A DNA stretch of 64,000 nt from Gracilimonas sp965227215 (lineage in GTDB: Bacteria; Bacteroidota; Rhodothermia; Balneolales; Balneolaceae), in contig OZ245729.1 in NCBI GenBank assembly GCA_965227215.1, positions 2,170,001 through 2,234,000 of the forward strand, written 5' to 3'. Shown here in pieces: positions 35,418-43,432 of this stretch. Every line of letters begins with the position of its first letter. The first letter of the stretch is position 1. Under the pieces are notes generated by a model. That model was not told where the DNA came from. It did not search any database and saw only the letters and a list, made by a program, of their open reading frames with translations. A program made the translations under genes and the position numbers.

Positions 35418-36173
35418 TTATAAGTTTTCGGCCATCGCGATGGTTTCATCATCCATCAGCATATTGGTGAAGACGTTATTGACATCGTCGTTCTCTTCAA
35501 ATTTTTCCATCATTTTTAAATTCGAGATGGCCGTGTCTTCATCCACTTTGGTTTCGGTCACAGCCTCACGTATCAACGATGCATTTTCAATTTCATAACC
35601 GGCTTCTTCAAGACGATTACGTACTTCAAAAAGTTCTTCTCGTGATGTGTAAACCACGAACATTTCATCATCAGTATTTACATCGGTCGCGCCGGCGTCA
35701 ATGGCTTCAAGCATAAACTCCTCATCATCGAGTCCCTCTGATGATACCTGGATCATGCCTTTTTGCTCGAACATATAACCAACGGAACCATTGGTACCCA
35801 TATTACCCCCGTGCTTGGTAAAAATATGGCGAATATCACTTACGGTGCGGTTGTTATTATCGGTGGTGACTTCTATGAAGTAAGCGATCCCACCCGGACC
35901 ATAGCCTTCAAAGGTTGTTTCCTCATAGCTGGCGCCGCCGGTATCTTCGCCGGTGCCGCGCTTAATGGCTCTTTCAATATTGTCTTTGGGGACATTATCG
36001 GCTTTGGCATTGTCGATGGCAAGAGATAAGCGGGGGTTACCATCCACATCACCGCCACCTTCACGGGCAGCCACAGTAATTTCTTTGATGTGTTTGGTAA
36101 ATATCTTTGAACGCTTAGCGTCTTCTTTAGCTTTTTTGTGGCGAATGTTCGCCCATTTCGAATGTCCTGCCAT
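35418..36173 (-). CDS. yebC: YebC/PmpR-family protein
   Basis: 251 residues starting with the family signature MAGHSKWANIRHKKAKED and having DNIERAIKRGTG near 80-91 and the GPGGIAYFIEVTTDN segment. YebC proteins are described as DNA-binding regulators, and more recently a subgroup as ribosome-associated factors that relieve stalling at proline-rich stretches. It leads a string of Bat-type genes with a six-base gap. Confidence 0.95.
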   Translation of the reverse strand: MAGHSKWANIRHKKAKEDAKRSKIFTKHIKEITVAAREGGGDVDGNPRLSLAIDNAKADNVPKDNIERAIKRGTGEDTGGASYEETTFEGYGPGGIAYFIEVTTDNNNRTVSDIRHIFTKHGGNMGTNGSVGYMFEQKGMIQVSSEGLDDEEFMLEAIDAGATDVNTDDEMFVVYTSREELFEVRNRLEEAGYEIENASLIREAVTETKVDEDTAISNLKMMEKFEENDDVNNVFTNMLMDDETIAMAENL

Positions 36174-36210
36174 AGGAATTATATGCCGTTTTTTATGCTA
36201 TTATAATCCA

Positions 36211-36218
36211 CAAATATA
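36211..36218 (-). promoter_or_regulatory. Candidate -7 promoter box of yebC
   Basis: Minus-strand TATATTTG, an exact match to TAnnTTTG, about 38 bases before the start codon. A -33 TTG at the right spacing is not obvious. Confidence 0.4.
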
Positions 36219-36344
36219 CAAAATTGACAGCTTCTATAAGAAATCTGAGCTGAGTTTTTTCTATCTCGTCTTGCAGAGAAGTATTTATCTGAAACCAATC
36301 TGTTAAACCTTGTGTTGAACTGCTAATCACTGCAATAGTTTGTG

Positions 36345-36352
36345 TATTTTTG
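36345..36352 (+). promoter_or_regulatory. Candidate -7 promoter box of bshA
   Basis: TATTTTTG matches TAnnTTTG exactly and lies 40 bases before the bshA ATG, giving a leader of about 33 bases. A TTG at 36315-36317 is the best -33 candidate, though a few bases farther away than usual. Confidence 0.4.
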
Positions 36353-36391
36353 AGTTCAATACATCAAACCAAATAATCCAAAGTTGTTGGA

Positions 36392-37534
36392 ATGAATATA
36401 GGAATTGTCTGTTACCCTACTTTTGGCGGAAGTGGTGTTGTAGCTACTGAATTAGCAAAAACACTGGCTAAAAAAGGTCATAATATTCACATGATGAGTT
36501 ATGCTAAACCGGCCCGTCTCGATACCCTCGAAACCGGAATTACTTATCACGAGGTGTCTATTAATTCCTACCCGTTATTTGAGTATCCGCCTTACGATCT
36601 TGCATTGGCTACACAAATGGTTAACCTGATCGAATACCAGGATCTGGATTTGCTACACGTCCATTACGCTTTGCCTCACGCAACCAGTGCATATTTAGCT
36701 AAGCAAATTATGGCTGAAAAAGCTCGTCATGTTCCGGTGATAACCACACTTCACGGCACGGATATTACCCTGGTTGGCAGCGATCCGAGTTATAAGCACG
36801 TGGTTGAGTTTTCTATCGACAAAAGCGATGGTGTGACGGCCGTTTCCGAATATCTGAAGCAAGAAACTTACGATCGGTTCAACATAAAGCAGGATATAAA
36901 AGTGATTCCCAACTTCATTGATCTGGATCGCTTTAAAAAATCGAACAAAAGCCACTTTAAGAAAGCTATTTGTCCGAATGATGAAAAAGTAATTGTACAT
37001 GTTTCAAATTTCAGAAAAGTGAAGCGGGTACCGGAAGTAATTACGGTTTTTGCTAAGATTCTGGAATCAGGAATAGATTCTAAGCTGTTACTTGTGGGAG
37101 ATGGTCCCGACCGACAAAAAGCCGAACAGCAATGTCGTGATCTGGGAATTTGTGAACACGTTCGGTTTCTTGGTAAGCTGGAACAGGTAGAAGATGTGCT
37201 ATCTATTGCCGATCTGTTTTTAATTCCATCAGGGTCAGAAACCTTCGGGCTTGCTGCACTGGAAGCTATGAGCTGCAGCGTGCCGGTAATCAGTTCCAAT
37301 ATTGGCGGACTGCCGGAAGTGAATGTTCATGGAGAAACCGGATATCTGTGTGACCTGGATGATGTGGCTTGCATGGCTAAATACGGCGTCAAAATCCTTT
37401 CGGATTCCGATCTTCATAGCACTATGGCTGCTAATGCCCGTAAGCAGGCGGAGAGATATAATCAGGATGTGGTGGTTGAAGAATACGAGAGGTTCTACGA
37501 AGACGTTAGCGCAAAACTATTGCACAGCGTATAA
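36392..37534 (+). CDS. bshA: N-acetyl-alpha-D-glucosaminyl L-malate synthase
   Basis: GT4 glycosyltransferase of 380 residues that joins UDP-GlcNAc and L-malate, the first step of bacillithiol synthesis. The N-terminus (CYPTFGGSGVVATELA) and the PSGSETFGLAALEAMSC donor-binding segment (about 277-293) are typical of BshA rather than of surface-polysaccharide GT4s. It is not near the polysaccharide genes. BshB and BshC are not in the window. Confidence 0.92.
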   Translation: MNIGIVCYPTFGGSGVVATELAKTLAKKGHNIHMMSYAKPARLDTLETGITYHEVSINSYPLFEYPPYDLALATQMVNLIEYQDLDLLHVHYALPHATSAYLAKQIMAEKARHVPVITTLHGTDITLVGSDPSYKHVVEFSIDKSDGVTAVSEYLKQETYDRFNIKQDIKVIPNFIDLDRFKKSNKSHFKKAICPNDEKVIVHVSNFRKVKRVPEVITVFAKILESGIDSKLLLVGDGPDRQKAEQQCRDLGICEHVRFLGKLEQVEDVLSIADLFLIPSGSETFGLAALEAMSCSVPVISSNIGGLPEVNVHGETGYLCDLDDVACMAKYGVKILSDSDLHSTMAANARKQAERYNQDVVVEEYERFYEDVSAKLLHSV

Positions 37535-37538
37535 AGAA

Positions 37539-37910
37539 TTAAAACAGCCCCCATTTTTTAGTGGCAGAAGCCGTTCCGTCCGCTACATACTTAATCTTTT
37601 TAAGGTCTAAAATTTTGTCTGTATTCACCGTTTCGTCCAGAACGTAGGCAATGGCAATGATCACTTCTTTCATGTCCTTTTCTACAAACTGACTTTTTTT
37701 CTTGGTACAGATAACGATATGGTTGATTTCTGTATTGATGCCTTTCTTCTTATCTACCCAAAACACGCTATTCTCCAGTTCAGCTATAAAATAATCCGAG
37801 CGGTTTTTGGCAGGAATTTGCTTTTGAACGGTGGCATTGATCGGAAGCTGGTAGGTAAGCTCTTCAGGACCTTTCGAAATGGATGTTATTTCTATATCAA
37901 ATGGTTTCAT
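37539..37910 (-). CDS. Conserved-looking cytosolic protein of unknown function
   Basis: About 123 residues from ATG 37910. Mixed beta/alpha with many Lys and Glu residues, no signal peptide, membrane segment or motif I recognise. An earlier in-frame start at 37958 would place the coding region inside a 12-bp hairpin and is rejected. Convergent with bshA, four bases apart; preceded on its own strand by a terminator-like hairpin. Confidence 0.6.
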   Translation of the reverse strand: MKPFDIEITSISKGPEELTYQLPINATVQKQIPAKNRSDYFIAELENSVFWVDKKKGINTEINHIVICTKKKSQFVEKDMKEVIIAIAYVLDETVNTDKILDLKKIKYVADGTASATKKWGLF

Positions 37911-37945
37911 AGATATTGTGTGAGATGATCGTTGATCTATTATAA

Positions 37946-37981
37946 ATAAAAAAAGCATGATCTTCTGAAAAGATCATGCTT
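37946..37981 (-). terminator. Terminator-like hairpin in front of the 37.5-kb gene
   Basis: Perfect 12-bp stem AAGCATGATCTT/AAGATCATGCTT (37953-37964, 37970-37981) with a 5-base loop. Read on the minus strand it is followed by seven T, so it is a strong minus-strand terminator, about 36 bases before the start codon at 37910. No minus-strand gene precedes it nearby, which suggests an attenuator or the end of an antisense transcript. Confidence 0.65.
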
Positions 37982-38083
37982 GAAAATCATATCCCGGATT
38001 GAGGGCCCGATTGAAAAGAGTTACAGCTTAAGTACATTGATTTTTATATAATCAATTTCTAGAAAATGAATCCATGAAAGTAA

Positions 38084-39175
38084 ATGAGTTACATAGTGAA
38101 TAAGAAGATTTTATGCCAAATTTTATGCGCAAGCTTGATGCTGGTGGTTGCCATAGGTTGTGCTTCAAATAAAAATGTAGACCGAAAGGTTAATTCGGGT
38201 GTGCAGGATGGAATTGATTATGAAGCATTATCCACAGAAAAAGCCCTCCAGAAAAAATATAACCGGATGCTTCCGCATACCCGTAATGAAGCTGAAAAGG
38301 AGATTCTAGAGGTCATCTACAAAGGTCTTCTTGCGACCCATACAAGAGGAAAAACACCGGATGTAAACATGGAAGATTTAATGGCTCACGCCCTTCAGGA
38401 AGCCATGATTTTAATTAACCGGGTTGCAAACAATGAGCCATTTCCGGAAAATGCAGAAGGAAAGACCTTATGGGATATCAGAATGATTCCGGGGAATGAT
38501 TTACTGGGAAATGTATCATGGTCGGTTTGGCAGACTATAACAGCAAATTATTTAATCTATGGCCGCCATTTTAATAATTCATTAGCTACGTATTATGATG
38601 ATTTTATTGTAAAGTATGGAATTGAATCGGGGCAGGGTATTCCGGCTGAAGAGGCAACTATTGAGCACATTAATACAGCCACAAACCTTTTTAAAAAAGA
38701 ACTGGAAGCGGTTGAGGGCACAGAAAAAGCACAACAAATGCTAAACCAGCTATTAGCTGATGTGGGGAAAGTAATTCGGGATAAACCGGTATTGCATGCC
38801 CAGGTTATTGCATCGCTAATACAGGCCAATTATGATTGGTTGGGCGTTCGCGACCCTTTTGCTGTTCGGGCTTACTACTGGTATCAATACCAGCAGAATC
38901 TTAACCCTGAAGCCTGGTTAAGTTCGGTTCACACAGCTGATATAGAGAAAAGGGGAGACTATGGGAAGCAGGTCACGCTGGGGAATTCATACAACGATCG
39001 CGGATTATTATTCTGGTACACGGTAACCAAAGATTATGAAGCTATCGAGCAAATTAAAAGAAAGTGGAATGCCGATGACGCAGCTATAACGCAAAAAGAT
39101 CTCCGGTTGCTCCGCGAAAAAGGGTATATACATTATCCTGACTCTGTTTATCAGGAATTACATGCATTGCTTTAG
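38084..39175 (+). CDS. Lipoprotein of unknown function
   Basis: 363-residue lipoprotein, lipobox A23-I24-G25-Cys26. The mature part is mostly helical and acidic with many aromatic residues in the second half (about 230-320, YYWYQYQQNL and WYTVTKDYEAI). I do not recognise a family. Monocistronic: an upstream gap of about 170 bases shared with a divergent gene, and a bidirectional terminator downstream. Confidence 0.7.
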   Translation: MSYIVNKKILCQILCASLMLVVAIGCASNKNVDRKVNSGVQDGIDYEALSTEKALQKKYNRMLPHTRNEAEKEILEVIYKGLLATHTRGKTPDVNMEDLMAHALQEAMILINRVANNEPFPENAEGKTLWDIRMIPGNDLLGNVSWSVWQTITANYLIYGRHFNNSLATYYDDFIVKYGIESGQGIPAEEATIEHINTATNLFKKELEAVEGTEKAQQMLNQLLADVGKVIRDKPVLHAQVIASLIQANYDWLGVRDPFAVRAYYWYQYQQNLNPEAWLSSVHTADIEKRGDYGKQVTLGNSYNDRGLLFWYTVTKDYEAIEQIKRKWNADDAAITQKDLRLLREKGYIHYPDSVYQELHALL

Positions 39176-39194
39176 CTTGTTTGTCACAATAAAA

Positions 39195-39224
39195 AAAAGC
39201 CTGCTTGAACCAAGCAGGCTTTTT
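39195..39224. terminator. Bidirectional terminator between convergent genes
   Basis: Stem AAAAGCCTGCTTG/CAAGCAGGCTTTT with a 3-base loop, A-run on one side and T-run on the other. Serves the lipoprotein gene (+) and sucC (-). Confidence 0.88.
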
Positions 39225-39249
39225 AATTCAATACGGATTGAGCCGGTAA

Positions 39250-40455
39250 TTAGGCTAACACTTTAGAAACTTCTTCAGCGGCTTCTTTCAGCAATACCGC
39301 AGAAATTACGTTGAGATCGCTGTTGTCTATGATCTCTTTGGCTTCCTTAGCGTTGGTTCCCTGAAGACGTACGATAATCGGTACATCTTTTACTTTTTCG
39401 GCAATCTCAGGGTCTTTAACCGCTTCAATAACACCGTTAGCTACACGATCGCAACGTACAATTCCGCCAAAAATATTGATCAGAATAGCTTTCACGTTTT
39501 GATCTTCAAGGATGATGCGGAATCCATTTTTTACGGTTTCTACATTAGCACCACCGCCTACATCCAGGAAGTTAGCAGGCTCGCCACCGGAAAGCTTGAT
39601 AATGTCCATGGTAGCCATGGCAAGTCCGGCACCATTTACCATACACCCAACATTTCCATCCAGCTTGATGTAGTTGAGGTCGTATTTTTGTGCCTCAAGT
39701 TCGGCCGGATCTTCCTCTGCCTCATCTTTGAGCTCAGCCAAATCGGGATGTCTATAAAGCGCATTGTCATCAAAAGTTACTTTGGCATCCAGTGCATAAA
39801 CGTCATTGTCCGGAGTGACAATAAGTGGATTAATCTCAAACATGTTGGCATCGGTTTCTTCATAGGCTTTGTATAAAGCCTGAATAAATTTGATGCCTTT
39901 TTTGAGTGCATCTCCCTCTAACCCAAGCGAAAATGCAATTCGTCGTGCTTGGTTAGGCTGAAGATCCATGCCCGGCTCAATCCATTCCTTAACAATTTTT
40001 TCAGGAGTCTCTTCAGCAACTTTTTCAATCTCAACGCCACCTTCCGTGGAGGCCATGATTACATTTTTACTGACTGCACGATCCATCAAAATACCCAGGT
40101 AAAACTCGGATTTGATGTCAACGCCATCGGTTACGTACAGGCGCTGAACCAGCTGACCTTCTTCACCGGTTTGAATGGTCACGAGTACATCACCCAGTAA
40201 AGATTCGGCTGCTTCTTTTACCTCATCAATAGTTTTACAGAGGATAACTCCTTTGGCGTTATTCTTTTTGGTTCGGCCTTTACCTCGTCCGCCGGCGTGA
40301 ATCTGAGCCTTCACAACAAAAAGAGAGGCTCCGTCTTCTTTCAGTTTTTTGGCAGCCTCAACCGTTTCTTCAACAGTGGTTGTAGCAATTCCGGCCGGAA
40401 CGGCGACATTGTATTTTTCAAGAATTTCTTTGGCCTGATACTCGTGTATTTTCAT
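39250..40455 (-). CDS. sucC: Succinyl-CoA ligase (ADP/GDP-forming), beta subunit
   Basis: 401 residues. ATP-grasp domain at the N-terminus (HEYQAKEILEKY, then KAQIHAGGRGKG) and the C-terminal CoA-ligase domain with GCMVNGAGLAMATMD, FLDVGGGA and NIFGGIVRCD. Catalyses the substrate-level phosphorylation of the TCA cycle with the alpha subunit SucD, which is not adjacent. Slightly longer than E. coli SucC through an acidic insertion near residue 255. Confidence 0.95.
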   Translation of the reverse strand: MKIHEYQAKEILEKYNVAVPAGIATTTVEETVEAAKKLKEDGASLFVVKAQIHAGGRGKGRTKKNNAKGVILCKTIDEVKEAAESLLGDVLVTIQTGEEGQLVQRLYVTDGVDIKSEFYLGILMDRAVSKNVIMASTEGGVEIEKVAEETPEKIVKEWIEPGMDLQPNQARRIAFSLGLEGDALKKGIKFIQALYKAYEETDANMFEINPLIVTPDNDVYALDAKVTFDDNALYRHPDLAELKDEAEEDPAELEAQKYDLNYIKLDGNVGCMVNGAGLAMATMDIIKLSGGEPANFLDVGGGANVETVKNGFRIILEDQNVKAILINIFGGIVRCDRVANGVIEAVKDPEIAEKVKDVPIIVRLQGTNAKEAKEIIDNSDLNVISAVLLKEAAEEVSKVLA

Positions 40456-40673
40456 GGATACATTTTTAAGTATTAAAAGCGATTTTTAGGGTGCCAATAA
40501 TACCGAGATTAGGAGCTAAAAGAAAGGTGACTTTAGCCAGTCGGTTTTATTAGATATCCTTTTACATTACTATTTGTGTCAAAATAGCGAAATCATAACA
40601 CACAATTAGATAGAAAGCGTTTCATTGCGGATATTTACGGTTTAGCTTTCTGTTACTTTCCTTTGGCATTTAC

Positions 40674-40699
40674 AGCGTACAAACGCTAACTTTAGCGTT
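40674..40699 (+). promoter_or_regulatory. Two mutually exclusive hairpins in the pyrR leader
   Basis: AACGCTAA-CT-TTAGCGTT (40682-40699) is a perfect 8-bp hairpin 22 bases before the pyrR start. Its left arm can instead pair with AGCGT at 40674-40678 (AGCGT-ACAA-ACGCT). A further AGCGT lies at 40616-40620. The overlap of arms resembles a switch, but no T-run follows, so any control would more likely be on translation or RNA stability. Confidence 0.35.
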
Positions 40700-40721
40700 C
40701 AAAAAAAGAAGGTATTCCCGC

Positions 40722-41273
40722 TTGAAGAAAGCACAAATCATGACGGCCGAAGATCTGGATCGCATTTACCTGCGATTTGCCCATCAATTTCTGGAAGGCT
40801 ATGATGATGTTGATCGCCTGGCTATTATAGGTATGCAGACGCGTGGTGTTCACATGGGGAAGCGCATTGTGGAAGAAATTAAGAATTCCTTCAATACGGA
40901 TATCGACTTCGGGGTGCTGGACGTAACCTTTTACCGGGATGATTATCGCTCCAAGCTGAAAATGCCGGAAGTTAAAGTCACCGAGATCCCCTTCGATTTA
41001 TATGATCGTGATATTGTTTTGGTGGATGATGTGCTGTACACCGGTCGCACGGTACGTTCCGCCATGGATGCTTTAATGGCTTATGGTCGTCCCAGAAGTA
41101 TCAAGTTTTGCTGTATGATAGACCGAGGACATCGGGAATTACCCATAGCTGCTGATTATATGGGGATGTATGTGCCTACTTATGAAAATGAAGAAGTACG
41201 GGTAAAAGTGAGTGAATTAGATGGTGAAGACGCCGTGTATGTTGTAGAGGTGGAGGTAGCTGAGAATGGATAA
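40722..41273 (+). CDS. pyrR: Bifunctional pyr operon regulator / uracil phosphoribosyltransferase
   Basis: 183 residues, PRPP-binding motif VLVDDVLYTGRT (99-110). The TTG start at 40722 is preferred because the residues it adds (KKAQIMTAEDL) align with the N-terminus of Bacillus PyrR; the first ATG (40740) would remove that. PyrR senses UMP and acts on pyr mRNA leaders in Firmicutes; whether it does so here is unproved. Its stop lies inside pyrB (8-base overlap). Confidence 0.9.
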   Translation: MKKAQIMTAEDLDRIYLRFAHQFLEGYDDVDRLAIIGMQTRGVHMGKRIVEEIKNSFNTDIDFGVLDVTFYRDDYRSKLKMPEVKVTEIPFDLYDRDIVLVDDVLYTGRTVRSAMDALMAYGRPRSIKFCCMIDRGHRELPIAADYMGMYVPTYENEEVRVKVSELDGEDAVYVVEVEVAENG

Positions 41274-42216
41274 ACCTTCCGGAGAATATCCTTTCAAACA
41301 AAAGCACCTGCTGGGACTTACCGACTACTCAGCCGATGATATCCGCTACGTGTTAGAGCAGGCCAAGTATTTCAGAGAAATTTTAGATCGCCCGGTGCCT
41401 AAAGTCCCAACACTTCGTGACAAGACCATTGTAAATCTCTTTTACGAAAACAGTACCCGAACCCGTCTTTCCTTTGAGCTTGCTCAGAAACGAATGGGGG
41501 CCGATGTGGTGAACTTCTCCACAAGTTCGTCCAGTACCAAAAAAGGGGAGTCGCTGAAAGACACCATCCGCAACATCAGTTCTATGAAGATTGACATGGT
41601 GGTGGTTCGGCACGAAAGTCCGGGTGTTCCACATTTCCTCACAAAGTGTGTGGATGCGGCCATCCTGAATGCCGGAGACGGAGCTCATGAACACCCCACA
41701 CAAGCGCTGCTGGATATGTTCACCATGCAGACCATTCATCCCGATTTGAAAGGCAAGAAGATTGCTATAATCGGGGATATAGCTCATAGCAGAGTAGTGA
41801 GATCGAACATTATAGGACTAAAAAAACTGGGAGCTGAAGTAGTTTTATGCGGACCCAAAACACTGATGCCGGTATTTGTGAAAGATATGGGTGTTGATGT
41901 TTCCTACGATCTGGAAGAAACTTTGGGGTGGTGTGATATAGCCATGGCCCTGCGTATACAGCTGGAGCGACAAGAGTCGGGCACGGAATTTTTCCCTTCT
42001 ACAAGAGAGTACCATGAACGGTTTGGAATAAAACTTTCTCATCTGGAAAAATATCCCGAGTTTAAAATTATGCACCCCGGCCCCATAAACCGTGGCGTAG
42101 AAATGGAAAGCGAAGTCGCCGACAGCGACCGTGCGGTTATACTGGATCAGGTGACAAACGGGGTGGCGGTGCGGATGGCAATTTTATATTTATTAAGTGG
42201 TGGGAACCGAGTTTAG
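41266..42216 (+). CDS. pyrB: Aspartate carbamoyltransferase catalytic chain
   Basis: 316 residues with the carbamoyl-phosphate motif STRTRLSFE (63-71), a downstream HEHPTQALLD and the terminal HPGPINRGVE segment. Commits carbamoyl phosphate to pyrimidine synthesis. No regulatory subunit (pyrI) is adjacent. Its stop is seven bases before the wzz-like gene, so the polysaccharide cluster may share the pyrRB transcript. Confidence 0.96.
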   Translation: MDKPSGEYPFKQKHLLGLTDYSADDIRYVLEQAKYFREILDRPVPKVPTLRDKTIVNLFYENSTRTRLSFELAQKRMGADVVNFSTSSSSTKKGESLKDTIRNISSMKIDMVVVRHESPGVPHFLTKCVDAAILNAGDGAHEHPTQALLDMFTMQTIHPDLKGKKIAIIGDIAHSRVVRSNIIGLKKLGAEVVLCGPKTLMPVFVKDMGVDVSYDLEETLGWCDIAMALRIQLERQESGTEFFPSTREYHERFGIKLSHLEKYPEFKIMHPGPINRGVEMESEVADSDRAVILDQVTNGVAVRMAILYLLSGGNRV

Positions 42217-42223
42217 TTAAACC

Positions 42224-43432
42224 ATGAGTGAAAACAGAAAAGTAGATATTTTAGACGTAGCCACTACGCTGGCTTTAAGAAAAAAGACGATAGCGATTAT
42301 CGTGCTTACAACTACCGTTATTGGTACAATTTTAGCTTTTGCCTGGCCAAAGACATACCGCTCCGAGGTTTCGTTTGTTGTTACGGATGGAAACTCGATT
42401 AACCTGTCTGGCGGTGGCTTACTCAGCGGACTGGCGGATATTCAGATGGGTGGGAGCAGCATTTCTGCAGAGCAGGTGCTGGTATTATTGAGAAGTACGG
42501 AAATTCAGGATCAGCTGATTGATGAGTTTAATCTAGCAGAAGTGTATGGAAACGATATTCCTGAAGCTCAAAGAAAGATGTTTGATAACAGCATTGAAAT
42601 TGAAGACATCCGGGAAGGCGGTATTGGTTTTAATTCCATTATTGCTCTGAAATTAGCCCATCTTGGAGATGATCCGGAGCGGGTCTATAATCTGGTTAAA
42701 AGATATTATGAGGTTGTTGATTCCACGGTTCAAAAGCTCAACAAAAAGAATGTTGAAGATGGGTATTTGCTGATTAAAAACCGGCTGGAGCAAAACCTGG
42801 CCGATATGGAAGAAGCGGAAGATAGCCTGGTTGCTTTCCAAAGCCGATACGGTATTCTTGAGGTAGAAGAACAGGCGGCTGCACAGATTGGAGCCATTGC
42901 AGAAGTAAGGACGGAGTTGGTGAAGCTGGAAATTCAAATCAACTACCTGCAGGATGTTCTGGGTGAGAACAGTTCTAAGCTTACCGATTTAAGAACCCAA
43001 AAAAGGGCCCTGGAAAGGCGCTACAATAACCTCATCAAAGGTTCCGGAGAAGGACTCGAAACCACCGACGGGCAGTTTGATATTTTTCAGCCGGTAGAAG
43101 AAATGCCGGCCTTGTTTGTGGAATACCTGAGGAGGTATCGTGAAGTAATGGTTCAGGAAGAGATTTATAAAGTGCTTTATCCGCAGTATGAGCAGCAGAA
43201 ATTAAGTTATGAAGAAGCCACATCCGGACTAATGGTGATAGATAATGCCATATTGCCAACGTATAAACACAGCCCGAAGCGAGCCTACATTATGATAGCG
43301 GCTTTCCTGTTTGGATGTATCATCGCCTTTCTGAAAGTATTTTTTGATAAATGGAAAGAAGAGAATCCCGGAGATTATGAGCGGTATCAAGAATTTACTT
43401 CGGCTTTAAGTTTTAGAAATGCTGACCATTGA
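42224..43432 (+). CDS. Wzz-type polysaccharide chain-length determinant
   Basis: 402 residues: membrane helix near 25-46, a periplasmic part with coiled coil (about 165-270), and a second helix near 352-372 after a Pro-containing stretch (PTYKHSPKR). Typical Wzz/GNVR topology, without a fused tyrosine-kinase domain. Controls polymer length in Wzx/Wzy systems. Overlaps the next gene by 14 bases. Confidence 0.85.
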   Translation: MSENRKVDILDVATTLALRKKTIAIIVLTTTVIGTILAFAWPKTYRSEVSFVVTDGNSINLSGGGLLSGLADIQMGGSSISAEQVLVLLRSTEIQDQLIDEFNLAEVYGNDIPEAQRKMFDNSIEIEDIREGGIGFNSIIALKLAHLGDDPERVYNLVKRYYEVVDSTVQKLNKKNVEDGYLLIKNRLEQNLADMEEAEDSLVAFQSRYGILEVEEQAAAQIGAIAEVRTELVKLEIQINYLQDVLGENSSKLTDLRTQKRALERRYNNLIKGSGEGLETTDGQFDIFQPVEEMPALFVEYLRRYREVMVQEEIYKVLYPQYEQQKLSYEEATSGLMVIDNAILPTYKHSPKRAYIMIAAFLFGCIIAFLKVFFDKWKEENPGDYERYQEFTSALSFRNADH

